Shown piece by piece: positions 1 to 7,124 of a DNA stretch of 12,936 nucleotides. The stretch's first letter is position 1. Each line of letters starts with the position of its first letter. The position numbers were made by a program, and so were the translations under genes. Source of the DNA: CAADGY01 sp900696665 (GTDB lineage Bacteria; Acidobacteriota; Terriglobia; Bryobacterales; Bryobacteraceae). The stretch spans positions 1 to 12,936 of the forward strand of contig JAPSFM010000131.1 in NCBI GenBank assembly GCA_035063885.1, read 5' to 3'. Below the pieces are notes generated by a model, which saw only the letters and a program-made list of their open reading frames with translations, ran no database searches and was not told the origin of the DNA.

Positions 1-1
1 T

Positions 2-862
2 CGCGCGCGCCGCGAGCAAGCACGAGAGGAAGAAGAAGAGCAGCCCGGCCGTCTCCGGCGCCTGCTGTTGACCTTCGCGGCTCTTGCCGCGACGGTTGGT
101 CTCATATTCTTCCTGGGTTGGTTGAATTCTGCACGCGGGCCACGCTTCAGCAACCTCGGTTTGAACGTACACCAGACCTCGAATGGCCTGGAAGTCGTGT
201 GGGATGGCGCAAAAGCCGCGTCGCGGGATGTCCGGCGCGGTGTTTTATCCATCACCGATGGAGCGTCCGAAAATGCGGTCGAGCTGAACAGGGCGGCATT
301 GGAACGCGGGAAGTTCGTTTACGAACCCGCCAGCAACGACGTGTTGGTGCGGCTCTCAATTTACGGAGCGGTGGGCCAGCCCGCTGGTGAGTCTTTTCGC
401 GTAGTCGTGGTGCCGCAGAAGACGCCTCCCCCGGCCAGGGCGGCGCCGGCTATCGAGCCGCCGCCGCAGATTGCGCCTGCGCCTCCTTCTGTGAACGCGG
501 CCGCGCACGTCAAAGCGGGCGCGCCGCGCATGCCTCCGCCGCCGTCTGCAAAACCTGCACACCAGCAAACGCCTGTTGCTATCGCTGTTCCGGCCAGAAC
601 GACACACGAAGTCCGGCCAGGTATTTCCGAAGGCATCCGCTCGCGAATCCGCGGCACGATAGTCGTCGGTGTAGATGTGCGCATCGACGCTAATGGTAAA
701 GTCATCAGTGCCGTGTCTCAGGGAAAGGGTGATGTGGTTTACACCTATCTTGCTTCCCGGGCCGAAGAAGCGGCCAAGCTATGGCGTTTCGATCCCGCCC
801 GCACAAAAGACGGCATCCGTGTTGCCAGCACGAAAACCGTCTATTTTGTTTTTAAGGGCTGA
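2..862 (+). CDS. TonB-like membrane-anchored protein (5' end outside window)
   Basis: Partial gene: the frame is open from base 2, so the true start lies upstream. A TTG at 68 would be an internal start but would remove the charged segment before the membrane helix. Visible order: an Arg/Glu-rich, probably cytoplasmic stretch; one hydrophobic helix (TFAALAATVGLIFFLGWL); a soluble region of about 90 residues; a Pro/Ala-rich linker; and a C-terminal domain of about 70 residues (VVGVDVRIDANGKVISAVS ... KLWRFDPA ... VYFVFKG). The C-terminus resembles the TonB C-terminal fold, where DAxGxV and WRFxPA motifs are common. Helix, Pro-rich spacer and terminal domain is the classic TonB layout for spanning the periplasm. 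Acting as energy transducer for outer-membrane receptors is inference. No exbB/exbD is visible. It could instead be a TonB-C-domain protein with another task. Confidence 0.7.
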   Translation, partial: RARREQAREEEEEQPGRLRRLLLTFAALAATVGLIFFLGWLNSARGPRFSNLGLNVHQTSNGLEVVWDGAKAASRDVRRGVLSITDGASENAVELNRAALERGKFVYEPASNDVLVRLSIYGAVGQPAGESFRVVVVPQKTPPPARAAPAIEPPPQIAPAPPSVNAAAHVKAGAPRMPPPPSAKPAHQQTPVAIAVPARTTHEVRPGISEGIRSRIRGTIVVGVDVRIDANGKVISAVSQGKGDVVYTYLASRAEEAAKLWRFDPARTKDGIRVASTKTVYFVFKG

Positions 863-867
863 GCGGT

Positions 868-2775
868 TCACTTCAGCGTGCGCACTTTGATAGACGAGGG
901 CTTTTGGCCCGAACGATAGACGCGTTGCGTTGCCTTTATGAAGTCCGCCTCCGTTGCTTCGTGAATCGGGACGAATTTCTGCGGGTTGCGGTCCACCAGA
1001 GGGAACCAGGAGCTTTGAACGTGCACGGCGATTCGATGGCCTCGCCGGAAGGTGTGATAGACGTCGGGCATCGTGAACGAAACCTTGGCCACACGGCCAG
1101 GCTCGAACGCTTCCGGTTTTTCGAAGCTGTTGCGGAACCTGCCGCGGAAAGGCTCTCCGCGCACCAGTTGCTGATAGCCGCCCATCTTCACACGTGCCGG
1201 ATTCGGTTCAGGGTCGGGAAAAGTGCCGGGGTAAATGTCCACCAGTTTCACTACCCAGTCTGAATCCGTGCCGGTGGTGGATACGAGCAGATTGCATTCA
1301 ATAGGCCCCACGACGGTAAAGTCTTCCTCCAACTCGTCCGTCTGATACACCAGCACGTCGGTCCGCCGCGCCGCGAATCTCTGGTCGGAAGTCATGTAAG
1401 CGGGTGCCATACCCGGGGCGGCTTCGTCCGTGAAAGGCACCGGTTTTGAAGGGTCGCTCACGTATTCATCGAACGCGTCTTGAGCGGTATTCCCGGGCGC
1501 TTTGAGGGAAAGCTTTCCGCCGGCGTCAAAATATAATGTTTGCTCTCCCGCCCGGTCCGGAGGCCAGCTATCGTGCTTCCGCCACTGATTCCGCCCGGTT
1601 TCGAAAACGTAGGCTTCCGGCAACCTCGGGTCTTCCTTATCTTTCAAGTGGTGCACGAAAAAAGGAAACATGATCTGTTCGCGAAAGAACTTGCCCGTTT
1701 CCGAAGCGAACCGGACATTGCCCAGGCGGTCTCCCTTGCCCATCCAGCCGCCGTGCGGCCACGGCCCGGCAACCAGCATGTTGTTTGCGCCGGGGCTCTG
1801 TTTCTCCGAGGCTTGATAGATGGCAAGCGGCCCGAATACGTCCTCCGCGTCAAACCAGCCGCCCACCGTCATCATGGCCGGCTTTATGTTCTTAAGATGC
1901 GGCCGGATGTTGCGGGCCTGCCAGAAGGCATCGTAGCGGTCGTGCTCCAGGAGTTGTTTCCAGAAGGCCTCCGCGTGGCCGAAAAGCGTGGTGCGGATGT
2001 TGCGAAGTGGACCGAGGCGCAGGAAGTACTCGTAGCCGTCGGGTGTTCCCAGGTCGAACCGGCGCGGGGGCACGCTGGTGCCCGGCTCTATCCAAGGCTG
2101 GCCGAAGAAGATGAAAAAATCGAATGCGTGCGGAAGAAAGAACGCACCGTTGTGGCGCCAGTCGTCCCCGATGAACCAATCCGCGATGGGCGCTTGCGGC
2201 GATACGGCCTTTAGCGCCGGATGCGCGTCAATGGCCGACATCGCGGCGTAGAAGCCGGGGTAGGAAATTCCCCAGACCCCTGCCTTGCCGTTATTGTTGG
2301 GAACGTTCTTGACGAGCCAGTCGATGGTGTCATAAGCGTCGGTGGTTTCATCAATGTCCTTGGGCCCGTGCTTCACCGTGAGATAGGGCCGCATGTTCAC
2401 GAACTCGCCTTCCGACCTCGTGCGCCCGCGCACGTCCTGATAAGCGAAGATAAAACCTTCGCGCATGAATTTGTCCAGGTCTTCGCCAATGCCCTTGTAG
2501 TTGTCCGAGCCGTATGGAGAGATCGTATACGGTGTCCGCTGAAGAAGAATCGGATAGGGAACGGAGGTATCCTTCGGAACATAGACTGCCGTGAACAGCC
2601 GTACCCCGTCACGCATGGGGATGAGGTGCTCGTACTTGGTGTAGTGGGCCAGGAAGTAATCGCGGCGCTCCTCTGCTGCTTTGCGTTCAGGTGAAGGCGG
2701 AGTCTGCGGATATAACGGGGCCTGGAGACAAACGGCGATCGCAACCGCGGCGAGTAGGTCAGCAAAACGTTTCAT
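868..2775 (-). CDS. CocE/NonD family secreted hydrolase (alpha-amino-acid ester hydrolase / X-Pro peptidase type)
   Basis: A 635-residue serine hydrolase with a signal peptide (residues 1 to about 23). The alpha/beta-hydrolase core covers about 45-370: a QDVRG motif near 113, the nucleophile elbow GISYPG with Ser171, GGWFDAED supplying the probable Asp309, and GPWPHGGW supplying His341. A beta-sandwich domain follows (about 400-620; FTVVGPIECNLLVSTTG, VYHTFRRGHRIAVHVQSSWFP), as in cocaine esterase and X-Pro dipeptidyl peptidase. GDDWRHNGAF resembles alpha-amino-acid ester hydrolases. Likely hydrolyses esters or amides of amino acids or small acyl compounds in the periplasm or outside; the substrate cannot be told. 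It follows the isomerase-like gene after 16 bases and is probably co-transcribed. No clear Shine-Dalgarno is seen, and the start codon lies in a perfect inverted repeat. It ends 5 bases from the convergent TonB-like gene. Confidence 0.9.
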   Translation of the reverse strand: MKRFADLLAAVAIAVCLQAPLYPQTPPSPERKAAEERRDYFLAHYTKYEHLIPMRDGVRLFTAVYVPKDTSVPYPILLQRTPYTISPYGSDNYKGIGEDLDKFMREGFIFAYQDVRGRTRSEGEFVNMRPYLTVKHGPKDIDETTDAYDTIDWLVKNVPNNNGKAGVWGISYPGFYAAMSAIDAHPALKAVSPQAPIADWFIGDDWRHNGAFFLPHAFDFFIFFGQPWIEPGTSVPPRRFDLGTPDGYEYFLRLGPLRNIRTTLFGHAEAFWKQLLEHDRYDAFWQARNIRPHLKNIKPAMMTVGGWFDAEDVFGPLAIYQASEKQSPGANNMLVAGPWPHGGWMGKGDRLGNVRFASETGKFFREQIMFPFFVHHLKDKEDPRLPEAYVFETGRNQWRKHDSWPPDRAGEQTLYFDAGGKLSLKAPGNTAQDAFDEYVSDPSKPVPFTDEAAPGMAPAYMTSDQRFAARRTDVLVYQTDELEEDFTVVGPIECNLLVSTTGTDSDWVVKLVDIYPGTFPDPEPNPARVKMGGYQQLVRGEPFRGRFRNSFEKPEAFEPGRVAKVSFTMPDVYHTFRRGHRIAVHVQSSWFPLVDRNPQKFVPIHEATEADFIKATQRVYRSGQKPSSIKVRTLK

Positions 2776-2787
2776 GTGGACATGAAA
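2770..2787 (-). promoter_or_regulatory. Inverted repeat enclosing the hydrolase start codon
   Basis: The bases TTTCATG (2770-2776) and CATGAAA (2781-2787) form a perfect 7-bp inverted repeat with a 4-base spacer. In the minus-strand transcript the second arm contains the AUG and second codon of the CocE-type gene, so a hairpin would bury the start. Folding and any effect on translation are inference; it could also be a DNA operator or chance. Confidence 0.35.
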
Positions 2788-2791
2788 TATG

Positions 2792-3712
2792 TTACGTCAA
2801 AGCTTCGCGCAGAACTTTAAGGCTCTTGGGTACGGCCGTCGAGGCAGGTTCGTTTCCTTCCATTTCGAGCGATACCCAACCGCGATATCCCGCCTTGCGC
2901 AGGATGCCCGCGATGCGCTTGTAGTCGAGATCGAGCGTGTACCACACCCCGCCGCCGTAGTATGTCTTTGCCTGCACAATAGAGGCTTCAGGAGCGAGTC
3001 GCGCGATTCCGGCGTAAGGATCGCCGGCATAGTTTCCCGTGTCCAGGTTGATGCCCAGCCAGGGCGAATTAATCGCACGGTAGATGCGCAGTAGTGTCTC
3101 GGGATCGGTCGTCAGGCCCCAATGATTTTCGAGCGCAAGCAATACACCTGCTTTCTCCGCGTGCGGCAGGCATTGCTGGATCGAATCGATGCACCATCGT
3201 ACCGCGTCTTCATTTGTGTAACCGTCGAGCGGCGGCTCCTGACCCTTCACTTTCATGAGGTCATCGAAAGACTTGATGGTTTTCCAGCGTCCGGAGTTCA
3301 GACGGACCGCCGGGATTCCCAATTGGGCCGCGATGTCGATGCAGCGTTTGGTATGCGCAATGTGCTTCTGCCGCTCTGCCGCATCCGGCCAGACGAAGTC
3401 CTGGTGTATGGATAGCATCACAAGCGCCAGCCCGTTTCGAAAAGCCCGCTTCTTCAGATCGTTCAAATACGGCGTAGTCTCATCGCGCATCTGGCGATGC
3501 AGAATCTCGACTCCGTCGAACCCAAGCCGCGCGGCATCGTCGATCACCTGCTCAATGGGATACTTCTCGGTCCGGAAGTGCCAATAAGAGTAGGTGGAGA
3601 CTGCCAGCCGTATACGGCCGCCCGGCGACGGGGCGGGACCTTGGGTTGGCGCTGCTCCTAATACTGGGGCCGCAGCCGCCGAAATCAACACTTGTCTTCG
3701 TGACATTCGCAT
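2792..3712 (-). CDS. Tat-exported sugar phosphate isomerase/epimerase family protein (xylose isomerase-like TIM barrel)
   Basis: A 306-residue protein. The N-terminus carries a twin-arginine motif (MSRRQVL) followed by an Ala-rich hydrophobic stretch, so it is probably exported folded. From residue 34 it reads as an AP-endonuclease-2/xylose-isomerase-like TIM barrel: LAVSTYSYWHF, GFDGVEILH, a glutamate in LALENHWG (195), an aspartate in INLDTGNY (224) and a glutamate in VSLEMEG (283), matching the usual Glu/Asp/Glu metal ligands. The usual histidine ligand is not obvious in IVQAKTYYGGG. Such proteins isomerise or epimerise keto-sugars, but exported members rarely have known substrates. The ATG at 3712 has a good Shine-Dalgarno (AGAGG, 6-base spacing). 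A second ATG two codons downstream would also keep the Tat motif. It is first in a unit with the CocE-type hydrolase. Confidence 0.87.
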   Translation of the reverse strand: MRMSRRQVLISAAAAPVLGAAPTQGPAPSPGGRIRLAVSTYSYWHFRTEKYPIEQVIDDAARLGFDGVEILHRQMRDETTPYLNDLKKRAFRNGLALVMLSIHQDFVWPDAAERQKHIAHTKRCIDIAAQLGIPAVRLNSGRWKTIKSFDDLMKVKGQEPPLDGYTNEDAVRWCIDSIQQCLPHAEKAGVLLALENHWGLTTDPETLLRIYRAINSPWLGINLDTGNYAGDPYAGIARLAPEASIVQAKTYYGGGVWYTLDLDYKRIAGILRKAGYRGWVSLEMEGNEPASTAVPKSLKVLREALT

Positions 3713-3757
3713 GAATGACCTCTCATTTGTCTCATCATCTCAGGAAACTATGGGAAC
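3713..3757. promoter_or_regulatory. Divergent intergenic region, isomerase-like gene / receptor remnant
   Basis: A 45-bp gap between the divergently read isomerase-like gene (minus) and the receptor remnant (plus). It holds the isomerase Shine-Dalgarno. I see no confident -35/-10 pair, though promoters for one or both directions are expected in or just beyond it. An AGGAAA at 3742-3747 could serve the remnant's ATG at 3758. Confidence 0.3.
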
Positions 3758-4450
3758 ATGGTCTCAAGAGGCGGCATTGCAGGTTCTTCGAATTCGTGCG
3801 CTGTTGTTCTTTCGTCCGTTATGGTCACGATAACCGGCACCCTTCGTGGCCGGAAGTTTACCGCCAGGACGGACTCCGGCGGGTGTTGGCCAGCCGCTTA
3901 CCTTATCGCGGAGGCTCCTGTGCCCGAATCGGTTAGAACCCGGATTGGTGAAATCGCCTGCGCCCACGATACCGGCGGGCTGCCGTTAGGGGGGCGCAAC
4001 TTTCTTGACCTCACTTTGCTGGCGTCCGGGGTTTCCCGCACGAACACCGGCGCGCCGCAGCAGTTCGCCGGAACGTCTGCTGTTCATGAAACGGGAATCT
4101 CCATCGCCGGACAGAGGAATCTGAATAACGCGTTTATCGCTGATGACTTCCCGGCCCATGACGACCCCGGTCTCGCCGGCAGCTTACTCAGCCAGGAGGT
4201 CATTCAGCAACTCCAGGTTGTCACGTCGGGCGGCAATGCCGGCTTTGGCCGCGTCTCCAGCGGAGCGTTCAACATTGTCACGAAATCGGGCGCCAATCAT
4301 TGGCACGGAAGCCCAGACGGGATTCTCCCAAACCAGCGATTGGATGCGCGAAATCCACTTGCAATAGGCGCCCCGGCTTCGAACCGGGAAGTATACAAAC
4401 GGCTACTTGATCCAAGGCAGCTCCAGCTTGGAATGCGTTTTGATTTTTAG
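3758..4450 (+). pseudogene. Internally deleted Oar-type TonB-dependent receptor (plug domain plus terminal barrel strand)
   Basis: An open frame of 230 codons, against roughly 1000 or more for this receptor class. Residues 25-50 (TITGTLRGRKF ...) look like a shrunken carboxypeptidase-regulatory-like domain. Residues 74-200 are a clear plug: LPLGGRNFLDLTLLASGVS, ISIAGQRNLNNAFIADD, SQEVIQQLQVVTSGGNAGFG, SSGAFNIVTKSGANHWHGS, LDARNPLA. After about residue 202 it jumps to DPRQLQLGMRFDF, which looks like the terminal barrel strand ending in Phe. The barrel is therefore missing and the protein cannot be a pore. The N-terminus lacks a convincing signal peptide; ATG at 3821 is another possible start. 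Substitutions at usually conserved plug positions (for example IADDFPAHDD where VDG-type sequence is expected) suggest decay. Yet the frame is intact and ends 2 to 8 bases before the BNR gene. A retained plug-only protein is possible but less likely. Confidence 0.72.
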
Positions 4451-4458
4451 GTGTGAGA

Positions 4459-5532
4459 ATGCTTACTGTTCTTGCGTTTTTCACGTTGTACCTGAATCCC
4501 GCGACAGCGGAGGTTCCGCTCCGTCAGCCGCAACTCGCCGCCGATGGTCACACGGTGGTGCTCGCCTACGGCGCCGGTAAATCGATCTTTGTAGCAGTAT
4601 CTTCCGATCGGGGTGCTACTTTTTCGAAGCCCGTCAAAGTGGCGGAAGCTGAGGTTCTTCCACTCGGCAGGCATCGGGGACCACGCGTCGCCGTCAGCGG
4701 TTCTACCGTCGTCGTCACCGCGGTGGTGGGGAAACGTCTGGCGCAGGGGCCTCACGCGCACGGCTTGCCGGGCGATGGGGATTTGATGGCATGGTACTCC
4801 TCCGACCGTGGTGCGACCTGGTCCGCCGGCAGGCCGGTGAACGATGTCCCGTCAGCAGCGCGCGAAGGACTACACACTCTGGCGGGCGATGGACGTGGGC
4901 GCGTGTTTGCGGCCTGGCTGGATCTGCGTGGGCAGGGAACCGGCCTGTACGGAGCGTTTTCGAGGGATGGAGGCGCTACGTGGAGCCGCAATGTGCTGGT
5001 CTACGAGTCTCCCGGTGGAACCATCTGCGAATGCTGCCACCCGAGCGCGAGCTTTTCTCCCTCGGGCTCTCTTTGGGTCATGTGGCGTAATTCGCTCGAA
5101 GGCTCGCGGGACTTATATGCGGCGCATTCCAATGATTTCACTCATTTCAGCCCCGCGCAAAAACTGGGAAACGGAACTTGGCTTTTGAAAGCCTGTCCGA
5201 TGGATGGCGGCGGAATAGCGGCCGGCGGAAACCAGGTTGTGACGGCGTGGCGCCGCGATTCGGCCATCTATCGGACGGAACCAGGAAAACCAGAGACGAT
5301 GTTGGGCGCGGGCAAAGACCCCGCTATCGCGCAAAGTGGAGACCAGACCTTCATCGTATGGAACGAAGGCGGTGGCATCGTACTCTGGGGCAACAGCGGG
5401 CATATCCGCAAGTTGTCGCAGAAGGGCGCTTTTCCGTCGATCACCGGCTTGCCGGGCGCAAGCGCTGCTACGGCGTGGGAGCAAGACGGCGGCATCGCGG
5501 TGGAGGTTGTACACTCCGGCGGGCGCCATTGA
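4459..5532 (+). CDS. Secreted BNR/Asp-box repeat (sialidase-like) protein with CxCC motif
   Basis: A 357-residue beta-propeller-like protein with a short signal peptide (MLTVLAFFTLYLNPATA). ATG 4459 is preferred over GTG 4453 because an AGG lies 7 bases upstream. Three Asp-box motifs are visible: SSDRGATFS (48-56), SSDRGATWS (114-122) and SRDGGATWS (168-176). These mark the sialidase fold, but no sialidase Arg triad or FRIP motif is recognised, so sialidase activity is not claimed. A Cys-rich ICECCHPS (189-196) and a later KACPMDGGG (244-252) could form a metal site or disulfides. Similar CxCC BNR proteins sit beside TonB receptors in other bacteria as I recall, with copper proposed by context only. 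It begins just after the receptor remnant, suggesting translational coupling. Confidence 0.8.
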   Translation: MLTVLAFFTLYLNPATAEVPLRQPQLAADGHTVVLAYGAGKSIFVAVSSDRGATFSKPVKVAEAEVLPLGRHRGPRVAVSGSTVVVTAVVGKRLAQGPHAHGLPGDGDLMAWYSSDRGATWSAGRPVNDVPSAAREGLHTLAGDGRGRVFAAWLDLRGQGTGLYGAFSRDGGATWSRNVLVYESPGGTICECCHPSASFSPSGSLWVMWRNSLEGSRDLYAAHSNDFTHFSPAQKLGNGTWLLKACPMDGGGIAAGGNQVVTAWRRDSAIYRTEPGKPETMLGAGKDPAIAQSGDQTFIVWNEGGGIVLWGNSGHIRKLSQKGAFPSITGLPGASAATAWEQDGGIAVEVVHSGGRH

Positions 5533-5615
5533 CCGGCGAATGAACTTGCCAGCGCGCCGCCCGCAAGAGCGGTGGCCAGAAAACAGGTACAGAGCAGTAA
5601 AAGCCTGAAATGTTT
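5533..5615. terminator. Convergent intergenic hairpin, possible bidirectional terminator
   Basis: The 83-bp gap between the convergent BNR and EamA genes holds a GC-rich hairpin at 5556-5576: GCCGCCcGC, loop AAGA, GCGGTGGC, with one bulged C and one G-T pair. Neither side has a T-tract, so it is not a canonical intrinsic terminator. Its position between gene ends is the main support. Confidence 0.35.
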
Positions 5616-6590
5616 TCAATCCCCCGCGCATTGCGCCACGGGTTTCCGGCCTTCGAAAAGATCGTTTGCGCGCACCTGCTTTCTCTTGCGCGATTGTCCC
5701 ATCGTGATCAAGACCACTGCGGCAACGATGGTGCACATTGCCAATACGGAGGAGCGCGTCAGCGGTTCTCCGGCCAGCGCCCACCCGAGCAGCACCGCGA
5801 CCACGGGATTCACGAATGCATACGTGCTCGCTTTGGCCGGTGTGGTGTGAGTGAGAAGGTATATGTAGGAAGTAAAGCCGATCAGCGATCCAAAGATGGC
5901 CAGATAAAGGAATGCGGCAAGCGACGCCATCGATACGGTATCCAGCCGCACACGGCTTACTTCGCCGGTCATGACTCCGGTGATAGACAGCAGCGCGCCT
6001 CCGCAGAGCATCGTCATGGCATTCGCGAGACCGGAGAAACGCGGCGTTGGGGCAGTGGTTCCATACAATGACCCGGCAGCCCAGGAAATCGCACTCACCA
6101 GAATGAGCGCCGCCGAAAATAAGTGAAATCCGCCCGCGGTATCCACACTCCACGCCGGGGCAAACAGCAGGGCTACACCGGCGAAACCGAGGCCGATGGC
6201 AGCCAGGTCCACCTTGCTTGGGGCGATGCCGCCGGGCCACGCCCATGCGAGCAGAACCAGCCACAGAGGCTCGCTGGCAATCAACAAGGCCGCTACACCG
6301 GACACGATGCGCTGCTCGGCCCAAGTGACGGCGCCGTTTCCCACCAGGAGCATGAATGCGCCCATGATAAGGGCCGTTCGCCAGTGAACCCACTTTGGCC
6401 GCTCCGCCCCCCGCCAGATGCTCCAGACCAGCAGCACCGAACCGGAGAGCAGGAATCTGCTGCCTGCCATCAGGAAGGGCGGTATGGTTTCGATCGCGTA
6501 GCGGATCGCAAGATACGTGGAGCCCCAAACGATGTACACCGCCGCGAACGCCGCCAGCAGTTTCAATCGTGCATGTTTCGTTTCAGGCAT
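5616..6590 (-). CDS. EamA/DMT-superfamily permease (YedA-like)
   Basis: A 324-residue inner-membrane transporter with about ten hydrophobic helices in two EamA repeats (about 12-145 and 155-300). Recognisable family stretches are VYIVWGSTYLAIRYAIETIPP at the start, GNGAVTWAEQ followed by ASEPLWLVLLAW in repeat one, and FVNPVVAVLLGWALAGEPLT in repeat two. The closest recalled relative is E. coli YedA. DMT proteins of this kind export amino acids or related metabolites, but the substrate cannot be read from sequence. The gene overlaps the Lrp/AsnC regulator's stop by 8 bp. The regulator may therefore sense the same amino acid that the permease exports, a common Lrp-exporter pairing; this is inference. 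Confidence 0.9.
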   Translation of the reverse strand: MPETKHARLKLLAAFAAVYIVWGSTYLAIRYAIETIPPFLMAGSRFLLSGSVLLVWSIWRGAERPKWVHWRTALIMGAFMLLVGNGAVTWAEQRIVSGVAALLIASEPLWLVLLAWAWPGGIAPSKVDLAAIGLGFAGVALLFAPAWSVDTAGGFHLFSAALILVSAISWAAGSLYGTTAPTPRFSGLANAMTMLCGGALLSITGVMTGEVSRVRLDTVSMASLAAFLYLAIFGSLIGFTSYIYLLTHTTPAKASTYAFVNPVVAVLLGWALAGEPLTRSSVLAMCTIVAAVVLITMGQSRKRKQVRANDLFEGRKPVAQCAGD

Positions 6591-7059
6591 GGGTACGCTC
6601 CTCCCGGTCCGCCGGGACGGGAACCGCTAGGGTCTCCTTGGCCGTGGCAAGAACAATACTGGTACGGGTGGAGCGTATGGTCGGGATAGCACCCAGGCGA
6701 TCCCGCAACAACACACCAAGCGCTTCCGTATCGCGCACCCGCACTTTCACGAGAAAACAGTCCTCCCCGGCAATATGATGTACTTCCTGGATCTCCGGAA
6801 TCGCAATCAGCTTCTCTTCGGTTTCGCGTGAACCCAGCGGTTCTTCCGCCCGTACAAACACGAAAGCTACCAGGCCCCAGCCGAGCGCCATGGCGTTCAA
6901 CCTCGCCTGGTAGCCCTGAATCAAGCACCGTTCCTCCAGTTTGCGGACGCGTTCCAGTACCGCCGACGGAGCCATTCCCAACTGGCGGGCCAATTCCGCG
7001 TTGGATATCCGGGCATCCTCCTGGAGAATCTTCAAAATTGTTAGATCAACGTTGTTCAT
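6583..7059 (-). CDS. Lrp/AsnC family transcriptional regulator
   Basis: A 158-residue regulator of usual length. The N-terminal AsnC-type helix-turn-helix (about 3-60) reads DLTILKILQEDARISNAELARQ and then PSAVLERVRKLEERCLIQGY. The C-terminal RAM ligand/oligomerisation domain (about 68-145) shows IPEIQEVHHIAGEDCFLVKV, the position of the effector-binding turn. Such proteins bind DNA as dimers or octamers and respond to amino acids. First gene of a two-gene unit with the EamA permease, which it probably controls along with itself. The start is fixed by the strong upstream promoter and by alignment: NNVDLTILKILQ is the expected beginning. Confidence 0.93.
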   Translation of the reverse strand: MNNVDLTILKILQEDARISNAELARQLGMAPSAVLERVRKLEERCLIQGYQARLNAMALGWGLVAFVFVRAEEPLGSRETEEKLIAIPEIQEVHHIAGEDCFLVKVRVRDTEALGVLLRDRLGAIPTIRSTRTSIVLATAKETLAVPVPADREERTHA

Positions 7060-7124
7060 TCATCCAACAACAAAATTATATGATGTTTATTCTGACAATA
7101 TCAATCATAAAAGAATAATATTCA
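7060..7124 (-). promoter_or_regulatory. Promoter of the lrp-eamA unit in an AT-rich island
   Basis: Read on the minus strand, TTGATA (7104-7099) and a perfect TATAAT (7080-7075) are separated by 18 bases, close to a sigma-70 consensus. Transcription would start near 7068, giving a leader of only about 9 bases that includes GGATGA. A 5-1-5 palindrome GAATA-A-TATTC lies at 7113-7123 just upstream of the -35 and could be a binding site for the regulator; that is inference. The region is far more AT-rich than its surroundings. Confidence 0.65.

Noticed and set aside
1540..2214. 224-codon plus-strand frame opposite the CocE-type hydrolase
   Set aside because: Shadow of a gene whose catalytic triad motifs are all intact; no independent start signal or domain.
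4365..4440. Possible minus-strand tRNA suggested by a T-arm-like stem and TTCGAA loop
   Set aside because: No matching acceptor stem, D-arm or proper anticodon arm is found within tRNA distance, and position 60 of the loop is G instead of a pyrimidine.
5500..5615. Minus-strand signal-peptide-like stretch (RLLLLCTCFLATALAGG) just past the EamA stop
   Set aside because: It looks like an export signal, but has no start codon in frame directly after the EamA TGA and continues only into antisense of the BNR gene. Probably coincidence, at most a decayed remnant.
5113..6528. Long minus-strand open frame of 471 codons
   Set aside because: It runs in another frame through the EamA gene and antisense to the BNR gene, both with clear family motifs. 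Its composition (Arg/His/Cys-rich) is typical of GC-rich shadow frames and no domain is recognised.
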